A stretch of DNA of 64,000 nucleotides. Source: an uncultured Bacteroides sp. Its GTDB lineage: Bacteria; Bacteroidota; Bacteroidia; Bacteroidales; Bacteroidaceae. The stretch covers positions 1-64,000 of the forward strand of contig CAUDXH010000010.1 in the NCBI GenBank assembly GCA_958453305.1. The letters run 5' to 3'. Position 1 is the first letter of the stretch. Every line of letters begins with the position of its first letter. Positions 1 through 8,535 of this stretch are shown in pieces. Under the pieces are notes generated by a model that was not told where the DNA came from, did no database searches, and saw only the letters and a program-made list of their open reading frames with translations. The position numbers and the translations under genes are program-made.

Positions 1-49
1 TACATGCCTGTCACGCATGGGGTCACGGGTTCGAGTCCCGTACGCACCG
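1..49 (+). tRNA. tRNA-Asp (GTC), 3' part, candidate attL
   Basis: The anticodon loop ctGTCac, a 5-bp T stem around ttcgagt and the 3' acceptor strand acgcacc are all visible. The 5' half lies off the left edge. There is no encoded CCA. The integrase begins about 220 bp downstream pointing away, the usual arrangement when a phage integrates into the 3' end of a tRNA gene. The matching attR is not in the window, so attL is inferred. Confidence 0.9.
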
Positions 50-51
50 CG

Positions 52-82
52 AAAGGGAGTAACATTAGTTACTCCCTTTTTT
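52..82 (+). terminator. Intrinsic terminator after tRNA-Asp
   Basis: A perfect 12-bp stem (aaagggagtaac with its complement, loop atta) runs into a T tract three bases after the tRNA end. Confidence 0.85.
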
Positions 83-266
83 GTTGTGTATCAAACAATT
101 AAGGCATTGGAAGTAGATGGAGAACATGTAAAAATTGGGTGTATATTTACCGGAAACTTACCAGTATTTCCCGATTTTTACCGATATTTTCACCTATAAT
201 GATACCGCCTTTGATACCATTTTTTTATTGTAGCGATAATCAGTAGATACCAAAACTCAAAAGAAT

Positions 267-1406
267 ATGAAATATCCGACAATGAGATTCGTCTTTGATC
301 GTAAAAAGGTTGCGACAAAGACACACAAGGGACTCGTTCAAATTGAAGTTTTGAGCGAAGGTAAGAGAAAATGGATCGGAACCGGCGTTAAAGTCTATTC
401 CGACCAATGGAATGATCGAAAGAAGATAATCAATTCAGTTGAAATGATTCAATTGAACCAGTGTCTTGATGAACAACTCCGGATTATCCAAAATTGGATT
501 AATGAGCTTATCAGCAAAAAGGAAGTTTTTGATTTTGATAAGCTGGATAGATTTTTGAGATATACCAATAAATCAGAAAGTTTTGTTGACTTTGTAGAAA
601 GAAGAATTGAAGAGCGTGGAGATATAACGGAAAGTACCAAAGCTTCCCATCGGACATTTGCGGCCTCATTACGTGAATTTGACAGAATAATATATTTTTC
701 TGATCTGACAAAAGCCAATATCACATTGTATGATGATTGGTTACATGCTAAGGGCTATTCACAGCCGACAATATATAACTATCATAAACGTAACAAACGT
801 TATATTCACGAGGCCATAAAGTTTGATTTGCTAAAAAATGATCCGTATAAGGGTGAGCGTTTTTCCCGTGGCAAACATGCCATCAGGAAATATTTGACTG
901 CCGAAGAATTGAAGAAAGTGAAAGATGCTCAAATAGACTCGGAAACGATCTGTAGAGTCCGTGACCTTTTTATTTTTCAGGCATATACTGGAATATCCTA
1001 TGCTGATCTTGCTAAATTCAATTTCAAACGTGACGTACAAAAACGCGGCAATAAGTATGTTATATTGGATATTCGTTTAAAGACAGAAGAAAACTATTTT
1101 ATCGTATTACTGTCTCCTGCAATGGAAATATTGAAAAAATATGATTATGTGCTTCCGATTATCAGTAATCAACAATACAATTTGCGGCTTAAAATAGTTG
1201 CTGATTATGCAGGGCTTGATAGAAATTTGACCGTTCACATGAGCAGGCACACATTTGCGACAATGTGCCTGAACAATGGGGTTAAAATGGAAAATGTGAG
1301 TAAAATGCTCGGTCATACAAATGTACGCACCACACAACAATATGCTAAAGTTCTGAATGCCGAAGTGGAAAAAGACTTTGAGATGCTGGAACGGATTTTG
1401 TCATAG
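267..1406 (+). CDS. int: Tyrosine recombinase / phage integrase
   Basis: 379 residues, full length for a Bacteroidetes phage-type integrase. An N-terminal arm-binding region and a SAM-like core-binding domain (about residues 100-190) precede a C-terminal catalytic domain. Catalytic residues visible are the HMSRH box (HxxR), GHTN and the terminal tyrosine in TTQQYAKV. The Arg I position reads TGISYADL, so the usual arginine is absent, as known for IntDOT-type Bacteroides recombinases. It lies just inside the tRNA-Asp end and most likely catalyses integration there. The ATG at 267 is the first good start after the tRNA terminator. Confidence 0.92.
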   Translation: MKYPTMRFVFDRKKVATKTHKGLVQIEVLSEGKRKWIGTGVKVYSDQWNDRKKIINSVEMIQLNQCLDEQLRIIQNWINELISKKEVFDFDKLDRFLRYTNKSESFVDFVERRIEERGDITESTKASHRTFAASLREFDRIIYFSDLTKANITLYDDWLHAKGYSQPTIYNYHKRNKRYIHEAIKFDLLKNDPYKGERFSRGKHAIRKYLTAEELKKVKDAQIDSETICRVRDLFIFQAYTGISYADLAKFNFKRDVQKRGNKYVILDIRLKTEENYFIVLLSPAMEILKKYDYVLPIISNQQYNLRLKIVADYAGLDRNLTVHMSRHTFATMCLNNGVKMENVSKMLGHTNVRTTQQYAKVLNAEVEKDFEMLERILS

Positions 1407-1414
1407 CATAAGAG

Positions 1415-1453
1415 AGCCACGCTAAAATAGTTCTACTGATATTTAGCGTGGCT
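1415..1453. terminator. Hairpin between convergent recombinases
   Basis: A perfect 12-bp inverted repeat (agccacgctaaa / tttagcgtggct, 15-nt loop) lies between the two convergent recombinase genes. The T run is weak, so it is probably a bidirectional terminator. Confidence 0.7.
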
Positions 1454-1457
1454 TGTT

Positions 1458-2276
1458 TCATTTGAAATACTCCATAACTTGTGCCGATTGTTCACGGAGA
1501 CCACAGCAAAGATAATTTTGAGTCATTTCCACACTTGCATGTCCCATCATTTGGCTTATAGAGTATAAATCGGCACCCCGTAAATACAAATTGGTTGCAA
1601 AACTCCGGCGTGCCGTATGGCTTGAAACAAATTCCCATTTTTCACCTTCCACTTCCTTTCCGGCCTTGAATATTTTAACCGCTTCTGTGATTCCGGTTTT
1701 CCGGCAAATATTACGGATATTATTGTTGAATGTCGGATCGCTAACTTCTTCTTTAGGCAAGTTTGTTAGTAGCTCTTTCACAATTGGCTTCAATGGCACT
1801 GTGGCATGAGTCTTAGTCTTTAAGCTGACATAAGAGATCATTCCACCCACTATATTACGGTTGTTCAACCGTGTATAGTCACTATGACGGCAACCAGTAA
1901 AGGCTCCTATTAAAAATTGTGTGCGTACCAATTGTTCGTTGGCATTCTTGGGAACATAGGTGATAATTCGTTCAAGTTCTTCATCAGTAAGCCAAACATT
2001 AGTGCTTCTCACATTTTTTACTGAAAGGATTTTATTATAGTCTTTAGGTAGCTCAACCTCTTCATTATACAAGTTCAATACAGCTTTTAATTTGGCGGCA
2101 TATTGGCGAACAGAGTTTGGTGCCAGCCGTTCTTCCATATAATCAACAAAAGCCTGCAATCGGACTTTTGAAAGATTCTCCCATGTTGCCGGGCAATCGT
2201 TCGCCTTACTATACATGTTGAGTATAATTTCATATTTGGGGTATTTTACCAAAAATGCTGTACGTAAATCTTTCAT
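1458..2276 (-). CDS. Second tyrosine recombinase
   Basis: 272 residues with a complete catalytic set: Arg I in TGCRHSDY, HTARRS (HxxR), GHAS and the tyrosine in QNYLCC. The N-terminal core-binding region is short and there is no obvious arm-binding domain, so the protein resembles XerC/D-like or invertase-like recombinases more than the integrase at 267. Its stop faces the integrase gene and its start abuts the ParA-like gene (2-bp gap), so it is probably cotranscribed with the minus-strand early cluster. Excision, dimer resolution or DNA inversion are all possible. Confidence 0.88.
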   Translation of the reverse strand: MKDLRTAFLVKYPKYEIILNMYSKANDCPATWENLSKVRLQAFVDYMEERLAPNSVRQYAAKLKAVLNLYNEEVELPKDYNKILSVKNVRSTNVWLTDEELERIITYVPKNANEQLVRTQFLIGAFTGCRHSDYTRLNNRNIVGGMISYVSLKTKTHATVPLKPIVKELLTNLPKEEVSDPTFNNNIRNICRKTGITEAVKIFKAGKEVEGEKWEFVSSHTARRSFATNLYLRGADLYSISQMMGHASVEMTQNYLCCGLREQSAQVMEYFK

Positions 2277-2278
2277 TT

Positions 2279-3535
2279 TTATTTCATTTCTTTATTCCAA
2301 CTATCATAAATATCTTCCCAATTATCACCTAAGCCAACCCTTATACCGAAAGCGTTGTAACATTGTTGTACCGTTTCTTTCGGTGGTAAATATCTCCCGT
2401 CACTTAACATTATATAGCCTTCGTTTATTTCTTGTTGTAGCAAGTTTATATCTACTGGCATAATTTCATCAGGGAACAGCACCACGTTTCCTTTACTCGT
2501 TTGATAACTGACTCTTGGTAGTTCAAAATGCCCTCTCTGCCCAGTCAATAAAGAACAGATTCCGATTTCTCCGGTAATGAGATGAACTTCCGTGTTTGGC
2601 GCATTTATAACCATAAAATAGGCGTTATCGTCATTTTGGAAATGATTTACTACTCTGCCCACCCTTTCTGTATCACATCTTCTCATTCTCTCGTCCCAAA
2701 GATGTCCCAAATCATCATGGAACCGGATATAATCTCTTACCTTATCCCATGTTCTTACAGACAGAAATTTCATAGCAGGTAGAGTAAGAGTTTTTTCTAC
2801 ACCATTATCATATTTAAGTTCATGGGTAAAGTAATGTTTTCGTGAGCCGGTAATGTGTATATCCGTAACATCAAAGTTTTCATCATATCCGTTTTCGGTG
2901 GAATATTCTTCAAGAACAACAATATCACTCTGTACGATTTCATCAACTATCTTTTGAAACTCATTATAGGCGTTGGTTAGCAGGTTTTCGGTATTCATGT
3001 TGTCCTGCATGGGTATTTGTGCAACAAGTCTTATCGGGTATTCATTATGTTCTGTACCATAGCACATATTCTCCACAATACCACAATTAACCTTCCCACA
3101 TCTTTCATGAAAGAAGTCCATTGTACGCAATACATCTTGGTTGCTTAATTTCGTGGGTTGGGTGACAAACAGCACATAACTTACTTTTACCCTACTAAGA
3201 AGTTCTATATGCACGTTTGTAACACTTGGAGGCGTGTCAATAAGAACATAATCCGGGTTGATAGAGTGTATTTTCTTTTTAGCCAGTTCAAGATATTGCC
3301 TTACCATTGATTTTTCCAAGTAAATAAACTTGGAAAACATATTTCCAGAAGAGTGTACCCAAATCATTTCATGCGGATGATCGCCTTCAAATTCGGTGTT
3401 CATTGACGGGGTATTTATATCTGCATCAATGATAAACACCTTATTCCCTTGTTTTGCAAGTAATCTTGCTATATTTGCGGTTGTTGTGGTTTTGCCTACG
3501 CCGCCTTTGCCTGAATATATTATAATAGCTTTCAT
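2279..3535 (-). CDS. ParA/MinD-family ATPase
   Basis: 418 residues. The N terminus holds a deviant Walker A (GKGGVGKTT, residues 9-17), an A' motif (IDADINTP) and a Walker B-like segment (YVLIDTPPS), typical of the ParA/Soj/MinD SIMIBI class that segregates plasmids or positions cargo. The fold should end near residue 210. The remaining about 200 residues are an extension I do not recognise. No ParB is evident beside it. A partition ATPase next to a second recombinase hints at maintenance as an extrachromosomal phage-plasmid, which is inference. Confidence 0.85.
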   Translation of the reverse strand: MKAIIIYSGKGGVGKTTTTANIARLLAKQGNKVFIIDADINTPSMNTEFEGDHPHEMIWVHSSGNMFSKFIYLEKSMVRQYLELAKKKIHSINPDYVLIDTPPSVTNVHIELLSRVKVSYVLFVTQPTKLSNQDVLRTMDFFHERCGKVNCGIVENMCYGTEHNEYPIRLVAQIPMQDNMNTENLLTNAYNEFQKIVDEIVQSDIVVLEEYSTENGYDENFDVTDIHITGSRKHYFTHELKYDNGVEKTLTLPAMKFLSVRTWDKVRDYIRFHDDLGHLWDERMRRCDTERVGRVVNHFQNDDNAYFMVINAPNTEVHLITGEIGICSLLTGQRGHFELPRVSYQTSKGNVVLFPDEIMPVDINLLQQEINEGYIMLSDGRYLPPKETVQQCYNAFGIRVGLGDNWEDIYDSWNKEMK

Positions 3536-3540
3536 ATCAA

Positions 3541-3810
3541 TTAAATATTTGGTTCAATAAATTCTATATTAGCCATCCGCATTTCATCTTCAAACGCCCA
3601 TTTGTAATTGTGATTTTCCCAAAATGAAGCATATTCACAACCACGGCAAGTAACGGAGTATCGGCCTTCTCCTATTTTTCTTGCTTTACAAACATCGCGG
3701 AAAATCCGGTTATCTATCGGAAAGTCTGTAAAACATACGATCTCTTTTCCTTCATCCAGTAGCTTTTTAAGAAGCTGATAGTCACGACTGGTTCTATATG
3801 GCATATTCAT
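3541..3810 (-). CDS. Hypothetical protein, 89 aa
   Basis: Small cytoplasmic protein with cysteines C22, C42, C55 and C58 (the last two as CRGC) and several aromatics, possibly metal-binding. It overlaps the end of the YopX-like gene upstream by 17 bp and ends 5 bp before the ParA start, consistent with one operon. Function not recognised. Confidence 0.6.
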   Translation of the reverse strand: MNMPYRTSRDYQLLKKLLDEGKEIVCFTDFPIDNRIFRDVCKARKIGEGRYSVTCRGCEYASFWENHNYKWAFEDEMRMANIEFIEPNI

Positions 3811-4192
3811 GGTTGACCCCTTCTTTCATCAATTCAGGATTATCAAAAGCATTTCCTATGACTCGAATTTCCCGTTTGAAATCATTCCACCAATCAGGTG
3901 AAATTTGTTGCCATGGGTTCATCCATTCTTTATTTAAGTCGCTGATATTGGCAAGGCAAAAGCAGGCATATTCATCTATGTATTTAACCAATTTGGGATA
4001 TTTACCATTAACACTAATAATGTCATGTTCGTAAATTTCTGTACCTTCTTTATCTGTTTTGCCTATAAATTGGCCGATTGTTTTGCAATCAACCTCATAC
4101 TCTATGAATGTTCTTTTACCTCTATGGTTCAGATCACCATATACCCACATCTTTGTATTAAGGCTTTTGCCTCTGAATTTTATTATTCTCAT
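3794..4192 (-). CDS. YopX-like phage protein
   Basis: 132 residues. The opening MRIIKFRGKSL, followed by MWVYGDL, then TIGQFIGKTDKEGTEIYEHDI, is the signature order of the YopX family found in many phages and plasmids; its function is unknown. It sits in the minus-strand early operon and overlaps the downstream gene by 17 bp. Confidence 0.8.
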   Translation of the reverse strand: MRIIKFRGKSLNTKMWVYGDLNHRGKRTFIEYEVDCKTIGQFIGKTDKEGTEIYEHDIISVNGKYPKLVKYIDEYACFCLANISDLNKEWMNPWQQISPDWWNDFKREIRVIGNAFDNPELMKEGVNHEYAI

Positions 4193-4197
4193 AAATA

Positions 4198-4455
4198 TTA
4201 AGAGTCAAGTTTTTTAATAAATTCATTTAATCTACTGGCTGAATAATCGGTACCGCCAATTATAAAATAACCATCAACGGCAAATTTGAATGCTTCAATG
4301 GCTTTTTGTCTCATTCCTTCTTCGGCTATCGCTATTGCTGCATAGGCTTTTGCTTCTGATATGGCATATTGCACATAGCCGGTAGAATCCATCCGGTTGT
4401 CACTTTCCAAATCCAAAGTGTTACGTCTGATATAATCTTTTGCTTTTTGATTCAT
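4198..4455 (-). CDS. Hypothetical protein, 85 aa
   Basis: Predominantly helical small protein with an alanine-rich centre (EAKAYAAIAIAEEG). It starts within the 3' end of the upstream gene (35-bp overlap), typical of translational coupling. No family recognised. Confidence 0.55.
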   Translation of the reverse strand: MNQKAKDYIRRNTLDLESDNRMDSTGYVQYAISEAKAYAAIAIAEEGMRQKAIEAFKFAVDGYFIIGGTDYSASRLNEFIKKLDS

Positions 4456-4630
4456 ACTTTTGGGTATTTTCCTTCTCCTTTCGGATCAGTTCATTAATAA
4501 ATTTACTCATGTTCGGTTGCTCTCTGACAAAATCAACCAAATCAATATCCAGTCTAATAGCATAGACCTTACTTTTCGTAACCGGTTTGTTTCGGCGATA
4601 ACTTCTTTTGGCTTGTTTATTCTCTTCCAT
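4421..4630 (-). CDS. Possible ribbon-helix-helix DNA-binding protein
   Basis: 69 residues. A basic N terminus is followed by KVYAIRLDIDLVDFV and a predicted helix MSKFINELIRKEKE, which resembles the strand-helix-helix layout of Arc/MetJ/CopG repressors. Size and position after a replication-type gene suit a small regulator. The assignment rests on pattern only. Confidence 0.5.
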   Translation of the reverse strand: MEENKQAKRSYRRNKPVTKSKVYAIRLDIDLVDFVREQPNMSKFINELIRKEKENTQKYESKSKRLYQT

Positions 4631-4636
4631 AATAAT

Positions 4637-6367
4637 TCATTGATATATGTAATAATTCGTTTGAAATGGCTGTAATTTAGGCTTGTTTGCCTCTTTTGTT
4701 CCGTCTCTGATTCGATGATTACCTTTGGTGTGAAAACGTCTGAAATCGCCCCAAAATAGTTCATCTGCATTTGCCTTTGGTCGGATTGTTCCCCAAACAT
4801 ATCGCCGTAATAGTTTGGGTAACATCATGGAAACAAACAGTAACGCTATACATTGGTGATTCAATAGTTTGGGCACAACGATTCGGCTGATAGTTCGTTC
4901 ATGTTTATGTATGAAGATAGGCACCGGGAAAACCAAAGGCCGATCAATATACAATAGTTCGGGTGTGTATGCGCGTACTGGTTCATCCTCTGTTATTGGT
5001 TCGGGTACATTTGCGTTTGTTTCTTCGCTTACTGATTCGGTTAATAGTTCAGGCAAAGAAATGCCGGATAGTTCGGTTAACATTGTTAGCCTCTGTAATG
5101 CTTTGTTTATTTGATCCTGATAAAACCAACGGGAAATAAAATCTATCAGAGCTACCAAAGCAAAGACAAACGCCGGTGTTTTCGTTTGTGCATCCACATA
5201 TAAGGCCGGTAAATGTTTTTCCGGTTCTCTTACCGGTTCTTTTTCCGGGATGATCGGAGCTTTGGCGCGATCTAAAGCCTTTATATTACATTTTAAGTTC
5301 GGGCAAATAGAATCATTTATAAATGCAGGCATAACCACACCTATACGCGCCGTCTTATCATCAAAGACCGCCGCCCGATCAGGTGCAACCAGCCACACGC
5401 CACCAGTCCAGCCGGAAAGCAAGGGGATAACGTTTGATGCAAAGAAACCTAGCTTTATATCAATTAAAGCGGCTTTTTCCAATGTTGCACAAAGTTCTTT
5501 GTGTCCGTTACTGTCTGCATCATTATAAGATAAATAAACTTTATTATCTCCGGCAATAGTACGAAGTGAAAAACCGCTTTTTTTGTTTCGTTTGGCTATT
5601 TCTTTTACAAAACCGGCGACCGCTTTTAATTCGCTTTTCTGAATCTTTATAAATCCGTCTTTTGAAAGATTGGGGTACACAAGCCGGTAATTAGGGAAAT
5701 ATCCGGCAAAATCACAAACAAAGGTTTGTTTCTTATCGTTGGTTATTTCTGTAATATTGCCGCCTTCCTGATTACAAACACAAACAGAACACCGGCCAAC
5801 CATTTCTTTTAAATGTTTGGGATTGATAAATAATTTTAGGCCGTCAGGCAAAAGCCCGGATGTTTCAATAATTACGGGGTATTCTTTTAATGTACGCCCG
5901 TCAGAAGCAACTAAAGCCGATTTGTAAGGATCAAGATAAATATAATTAAATACCGGTCTTAGAGGATCTTTTGTTACTAATTTAGTGATATTTAGATGTT
6001 CCTTTGTAATCCACATATCAAAGGAGCAAACAATATTTTCGCGCTCTTCTATTTTGGTAAACCTTGTTTTATTGGCTTGTTTGGTGCCTATCAGCTTTTC
6101 AAATTGCCAAACAAGATTAAAAACCTGATCCACTGGAAAGGAACATTTAAAGCTGTTTATTTGTACAGTCCTAAAATCCGTTATATTTAGTTTGGCATCA
6201 ACGCAAAGATATTTTATATTTATCTCGTTACCGTTGGCATCTTTCAGTTTTGCAAGCTCCGCGGCGGTATAGGTGCCGGGAGCTATTTCTATTTCATTTG
6301 TAAAAACGTCGTTTGCTATTTTAACCAATTCGGCCAAAATGAGGCCATTAAATTCTTTTTCATTCAT
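4637..6367 (-). CDS. Sliding-clamp-like protein (DnaN-like) with C-terminal extension
   Basis: 576 residues. The centre shows segments reminiscent of the DNA polymerase III beta clamp: VASDGRTLKEYPV (compare the clamp's ATDGHRL), FPNYRLVYP (compare FPDYRRVIP) and a late GVVMPAF (compare the clamp's terminal MPMR). From about residue 390 the protein continues with about 190 extra residues including a hydrophobic segment (FVFALVALIDFI), not expected in a clamp. It may be a phage processivity factor. The resemblance is modest and fold prediction is needed. Confidence 0.5.
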   Translation of the reverse strand: MNEKEFNGLILAELVKIANDVFTNEIEIAPGTYTAAELAKLKDANGNEINIKYLCVDAKLNITDFRTVQINSFKCSFPVDQVFNLVWQFEKLIGTKQANKTRFTKIEERENIVCSFDMWITKEHLNITKLVTKDPLRPVFNYIYLDPYKSALVASDGRTLKEYPVIIETSGLLPDGLKLFINPKHLKEMVGRCSVCVCNQEGGNITEITNDKKQTFVCDFAGYFPNYRLVYPNLSKDGFIKIQKSELKAVAGFVKEIAKRNKKSGFSLRTIAGDNKVYLSYNDADSNGHKELCATLEKAALIDIKLGFFASNVIPLLSGWTGGVWLVAPDRAAVFDDKTARIGVVMPAFINDSICPNLKCNIKALDRAKAPIIPEKEPVREPEKHLPALYVDAQTKTPAFVFALVALIDFISRWFYQDQINKALQRLTMLTELSGISLPELLTESVSEETNANVPEPITEDEPVRAYTPELLYIDRPLVFPVPIFIHKHERTISRIVVPKLLNHQCIALLFVSMMLPKLLRRYVWGTIRPKANADELFWGDFRRFHTKGNHRIRDGTKEANKPKLQPFQTNYYIYQ

Positions 6368-6371
6368 AACA

Positions 6372-6512
6372 TTAAATAGTTAGATATTTTACACCAAAGT
6401 AAAAGCCTAAAGCAAGGCAAAAAAGCAAGTAAATAGGAAGCAGCCAAAGACCGCCAAACGCGCTAAAGCAGATTAACAAAACTACTATTAGCCAAATAAT
6501 TACGCCCACCAT
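6372..6512 (-). CDS. Small membrane protein, 46 aa
   Basis: Start MVGVIIWLIVVLLICFSAFG, then a second hydrophobic stretch, so two transmembrane helices with almost no soluble part. It ends 4 bp before the clamp-like gene starts. Its first 20 residues resemble the start of the small membrane protein at 33477-33683 (GVLVWIVVILLICFSVTG), suggesting paralogues. Function unknown; small phage membrane proteins are often superinfection or lysis modulators. Confidence 0.6.
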   Translation of the reverse strand: MVGVIIWLIVVLLICFSAFGGLWLLPIYLLFCLALGFYFGVKYLTI

Positions 6513-6513
6513 G

Positions 6514-6672
6514 TTAGAAAGTAGGGTTTTCAAGCTCTTGCAAAAAATCGTCCTCCGTTATACTCTCACATATATTTGAGCCATCAACATAAACACTAAA
6601 TCCGGTTGCGGTGCGGAATACTTCTAATTTGTGCGTTTCTCCGTTTGGGGATTCTATTATATAAGCAGTCAT
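6514..6672 (-). CDS. Hypothetical protein, 52 aa
   Basis: Reads MTAYIIESPNGETHKLEVF..., ending in an acidic EDDFLQELENPTF tail. It abuts the 46-aa gene and is preceded by the CCTTTAAACTTTG element shared with two other genes here. Function not recognised. Confidence 0.55.
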   Translation of the reverse strand: MTAYIIESPNGETHKLEVFRTATGFSVYVDGSNICESITEDDFLQELENPTF

Positions 6673-6677
6673 AATAT

Positions 6678-6690
6678 CAAAGTTTAAAGG
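6678..6690 (-). promoter_or_regulatory. Start-proximal CCTTTAAACTTTG element, copy 1
   Basis: On the minus strand CCTTTAAACTTTG lies 5 nt before the ATG at 6672. The same element precedes the starts at 8126 and 8487 at nearly the same spacing, and occurs once more at 8574-8587. Confidence 0.5.
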
Positions 6691-6736
6691 AATGCCGGGA
6701 AACCGCCCGGCGCGGTGGAATGTTTGTATTATTCGT

Positions 6737-6892
6737 TTATGTTATGCAAATTACAGTTCCAAACGTGTTAGGGAATGAACCGTCTTTGTTAAGGCTAACA
6801 ATAGATATATTATCCCCGTTATCCTTTATTACATAAACTATAAGTTTTCTAAATCCATATAACCCAATATGATATAATATCTTTTTCTCCAT
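6737..6892 (-). CDS. Hypothetical protein, 51 aa
   Basis: Open frame starting MEKKILYHIGLYGF and ending TVICIT. It fits between neighbouring minus-strand genes with no overlap. The sequence looks protein-like (balanced composition, no early stop) but matches nothing I know. Confidence 0.5.
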   Translation of the reverse strand: MEKKILYHIGLYGFRKLIVYVIKDNGDNISIVSLNKDGSFPNTFGTVICIT

Positions 6893-6896
6893 AAAT

Positions 6897-7007
6897 TTAA
6901 AATTTGTCTGATTGATCGTTTTTATTTATGAAGTCTTTTAATTTTTTGGGATCGGTGCCAGAGATAAACACCACGGCACCGAATAAAAGCAGCATTAAAC
7001 AAAACAT
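6897..7007 (-). CDS. Very small hydrophobic protein, 36 aa
   Basis: Reads MFCLMLLLFGAVVFISG and then a charged tail DPKKLKDFINKNDQSDKF: one transmembrane helix or signal anchor with a short soluble end. It starts right after the broken gene at 7017-7230. Supported only by composition and operon position. Confidence 0.4.
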   Translation of the reverse strand: MFCLMLLLFGAVVFISGTDPKKLKDFINKNDQSDKF

Positions 7008-7016
7008 AGCTTATTA

Positions 7017-7230
7017 TTAATAAAGTGTTGCACGTTCGTATAAACTTTGCGATATAATGCCATCTTTACAAAGTCCGTCTTTATATTCTCCGAAAGCTAT
7101 ATTAAAATCCAGTTTAAAAGAATGTTTCTTTTTGTTGGCTTCTCTTTCAAATTCGCCTCCGAACTCTTTGCAGAACACCCAAAAAAGATCGGCGTAACTC
7201 TTTTTGATTGGTTATCGTATATTTTGCCAT
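7017..7230 (-). pseudogene. Hypothetical gene interrupted by a 1-nt frameshift
   Basis: From the ATG at 7230 the frame reads MAKYTITNQK and then leaves frame at a run of five A. Removing one A joins it to a clean frame SYADLFWVFCKEFGGEF... that ends at 7017 after about 70 residues. That second frame has a stop just upstream and no ATG of its own. Either a real decayed gene or a sequencing indel. Function unknown. Confidence 0.5.
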
Positions 7231-7232
7231 GG

Positions 7233-8126
7233 CTATTTCATTTTAAAAGTTATGCCAGCAGGCAACAAAGAACGGTTAACACTGGAAACGAATTTATTAA
7301 AATCGTTCTCCGTTACTTTTGTTTCGTAGTCTTTCCAATTAAAAACAAGCTCGTTACTATGATCGTAATATATCACATTACAAACTGATAACCCGGCATC
7401 AAGAACGGCCAGCATAACTCGCTTTTCATTTTCGGCCTTTTGTTGTTTCTTTTTGCAATCGTTAATTATTTCAGCGCGTTTTTTCTCGTATGCTTTGCGC
7501 TTTTCTTCGTCTTTTCGCGCTTGTACAGCTTCAGGACGATAATAACCCTCGTTTATTCTGTTAGTTATAGTTGTACGTTCTTCATCCGTTAATTTCAAAG
7601 TAAAACGTTCATTTTCCGGCTTATATGGGTTTTCCCATATTTGCCCGGTTAACTCTTCCAGCTTTTTTATAGCCTCGTTAGATTCTCTTTTCCAGCGTTC
7701 AACGATACCAAGCGTATAAAGAAGGTATTTAAAGTATTGTTTATCTTCTGCCTGATAAAGTAAATTATACTCCGTTTCTGTAATACGCAAATAGTTAATT
7801 GCAGTTTCTTTGCTGCTGTTTGTAATATGATAAAACCCGTTTTCAACTGGGTACATTGGCGCGCCGTAATGATTAGACAAATGAAGATCAACGAACATTT
7901 TAAACTGTGGGAAACGCTTTAGTATTTCTTCATGGCAGCAACCACCAGCACACCAAACGAAACGCCCGTTTTTGCGTTGTTCGTAAATATCCGCCGTTAT
8001 ACTCCAATCGCATATATTATTTTTGCAATCATCAGCCAGTAATATTTTAACATTGATTTCAAAGGTTGTCCCGGCTTGAATATATCTTTTTGATACTGTG
8101 TAACAAAGTCTATTTGTAGTAGTCAT
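7233..8126 (-). CDS. Hypothetical phage protein, 297 aa
   Basis: Start taken at the ATG at 8126 (MTTTNRLCYTV) because the CCTTTAAAACTTTG element sits immediately upstream and the further N-terminal extension overlaps it. It contains a Cys/His pair cluster (CAGGCCHEE), a central aromatic region and a highly charged helical segment near residues 205-250 (DEEKRKAYEKKRAEI). No family recognised. It belongs to the early minus-strand operon. Confidence 0.6.
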   Translation of the reverse strand: MTTTNRLCYTVSKRYIQAGTTFEINVKILLADDCKNNICDWSITADIYEQRKNGRFVWCAGGCCHEEILKRFPQFKMFVDLHLSNHYGAPMYPVENGFYHITNSSKETAINYLRITETEYNLLYQAEDKQYFKYLLYTLGIVERWKRESNEAIKKLEELTGQIWENPYKPENERFTLKLTDEERTTITNRINEGYYRPEAVQARKDEEKRKAYEKKRAEIINDCKKKQQKAENEKRVMLAVLDAGLSVCNVIYYDHSNELVFNWKDYETKVTENDFNKFVSSVNRSLLPAGITFKMK

Positions 8127-8130
8127 AATA

Positions 8131-8146
8131 CAAAGTTTTAAAGGGT
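8131..8146 (-). promoter_or_regulatory. Start-proximal CCCTTTAAAACTTTG element, copy 2
   Basis: The same motif as at 6678-6690, with one extra A, 4 nt before the ATG at 8126. Confidence 0.5.
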
Positions 8147-8205
8147 GAATAATGAAAAGTAAGAAGTAACCCGGAGCCATGACAACCCCGGAAAAATAGT
8201 TATTA

Positions 8206-8487
8206 TTAGAATTTAGAAAGATATTCCACGCATCCGATAATATAGGCCGCGTGTTCTCTTGCCGCTTGTTCTTTTTCTTGCTTGGTTGCGGTCTTATGAT
8301 CCTGATCGGAAAGCATTTTAGCCGCCATCCGGACGATCTTTTTCATAGTAGAACAGTTTGCAAGATATTCAACGGAAGGAGTTAAACCGCGGTTTACTTT
8401 TTTCAAGAGTGCATTTTGCAGCCATTCAGTAAGCGCGTAAATATCGCGAGAATTGCGAATATAGATAATTAATAAATCTGTGTTCAT
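8206..8487 (-). CDS. Hypothetical protein, 93 aa
   Basis: All-helical small protein (MNTDLLIIYIRNSRDIYALTEW...) with a charged centre KTATKQEKEQAAREHAA. The start at 8487 is supported by the CCCTTTAAATTTTG element 3 nt upstream. Function not recognised. Confidence 0.6.
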   Translation of the reverse strand: MNTDLLIIYIRNSRDIYALTEWLQNALLKKVNRGLTPSVEYLANCSTMKKIVRMAAKMLSDQDHKTATKQEKEQAAREHAAYIIGCVEYLSKF

Positions 8488-8490
8488 AAC

Positions 8491-8505
8491 GCAAAATTTA
8501 AAGGG
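8491..8505 (-). promoter_or_regulatory. Start-proximal CCCTTTAAATTTTG element, copy 3
   Basis: Third occurrence of the motif, immediately before the ATG at 8487. Confidence 0.5.
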
Positions 8506-8535
8506 TGAAACTTGGTTTGTCTTTGTTTTTCCCTT

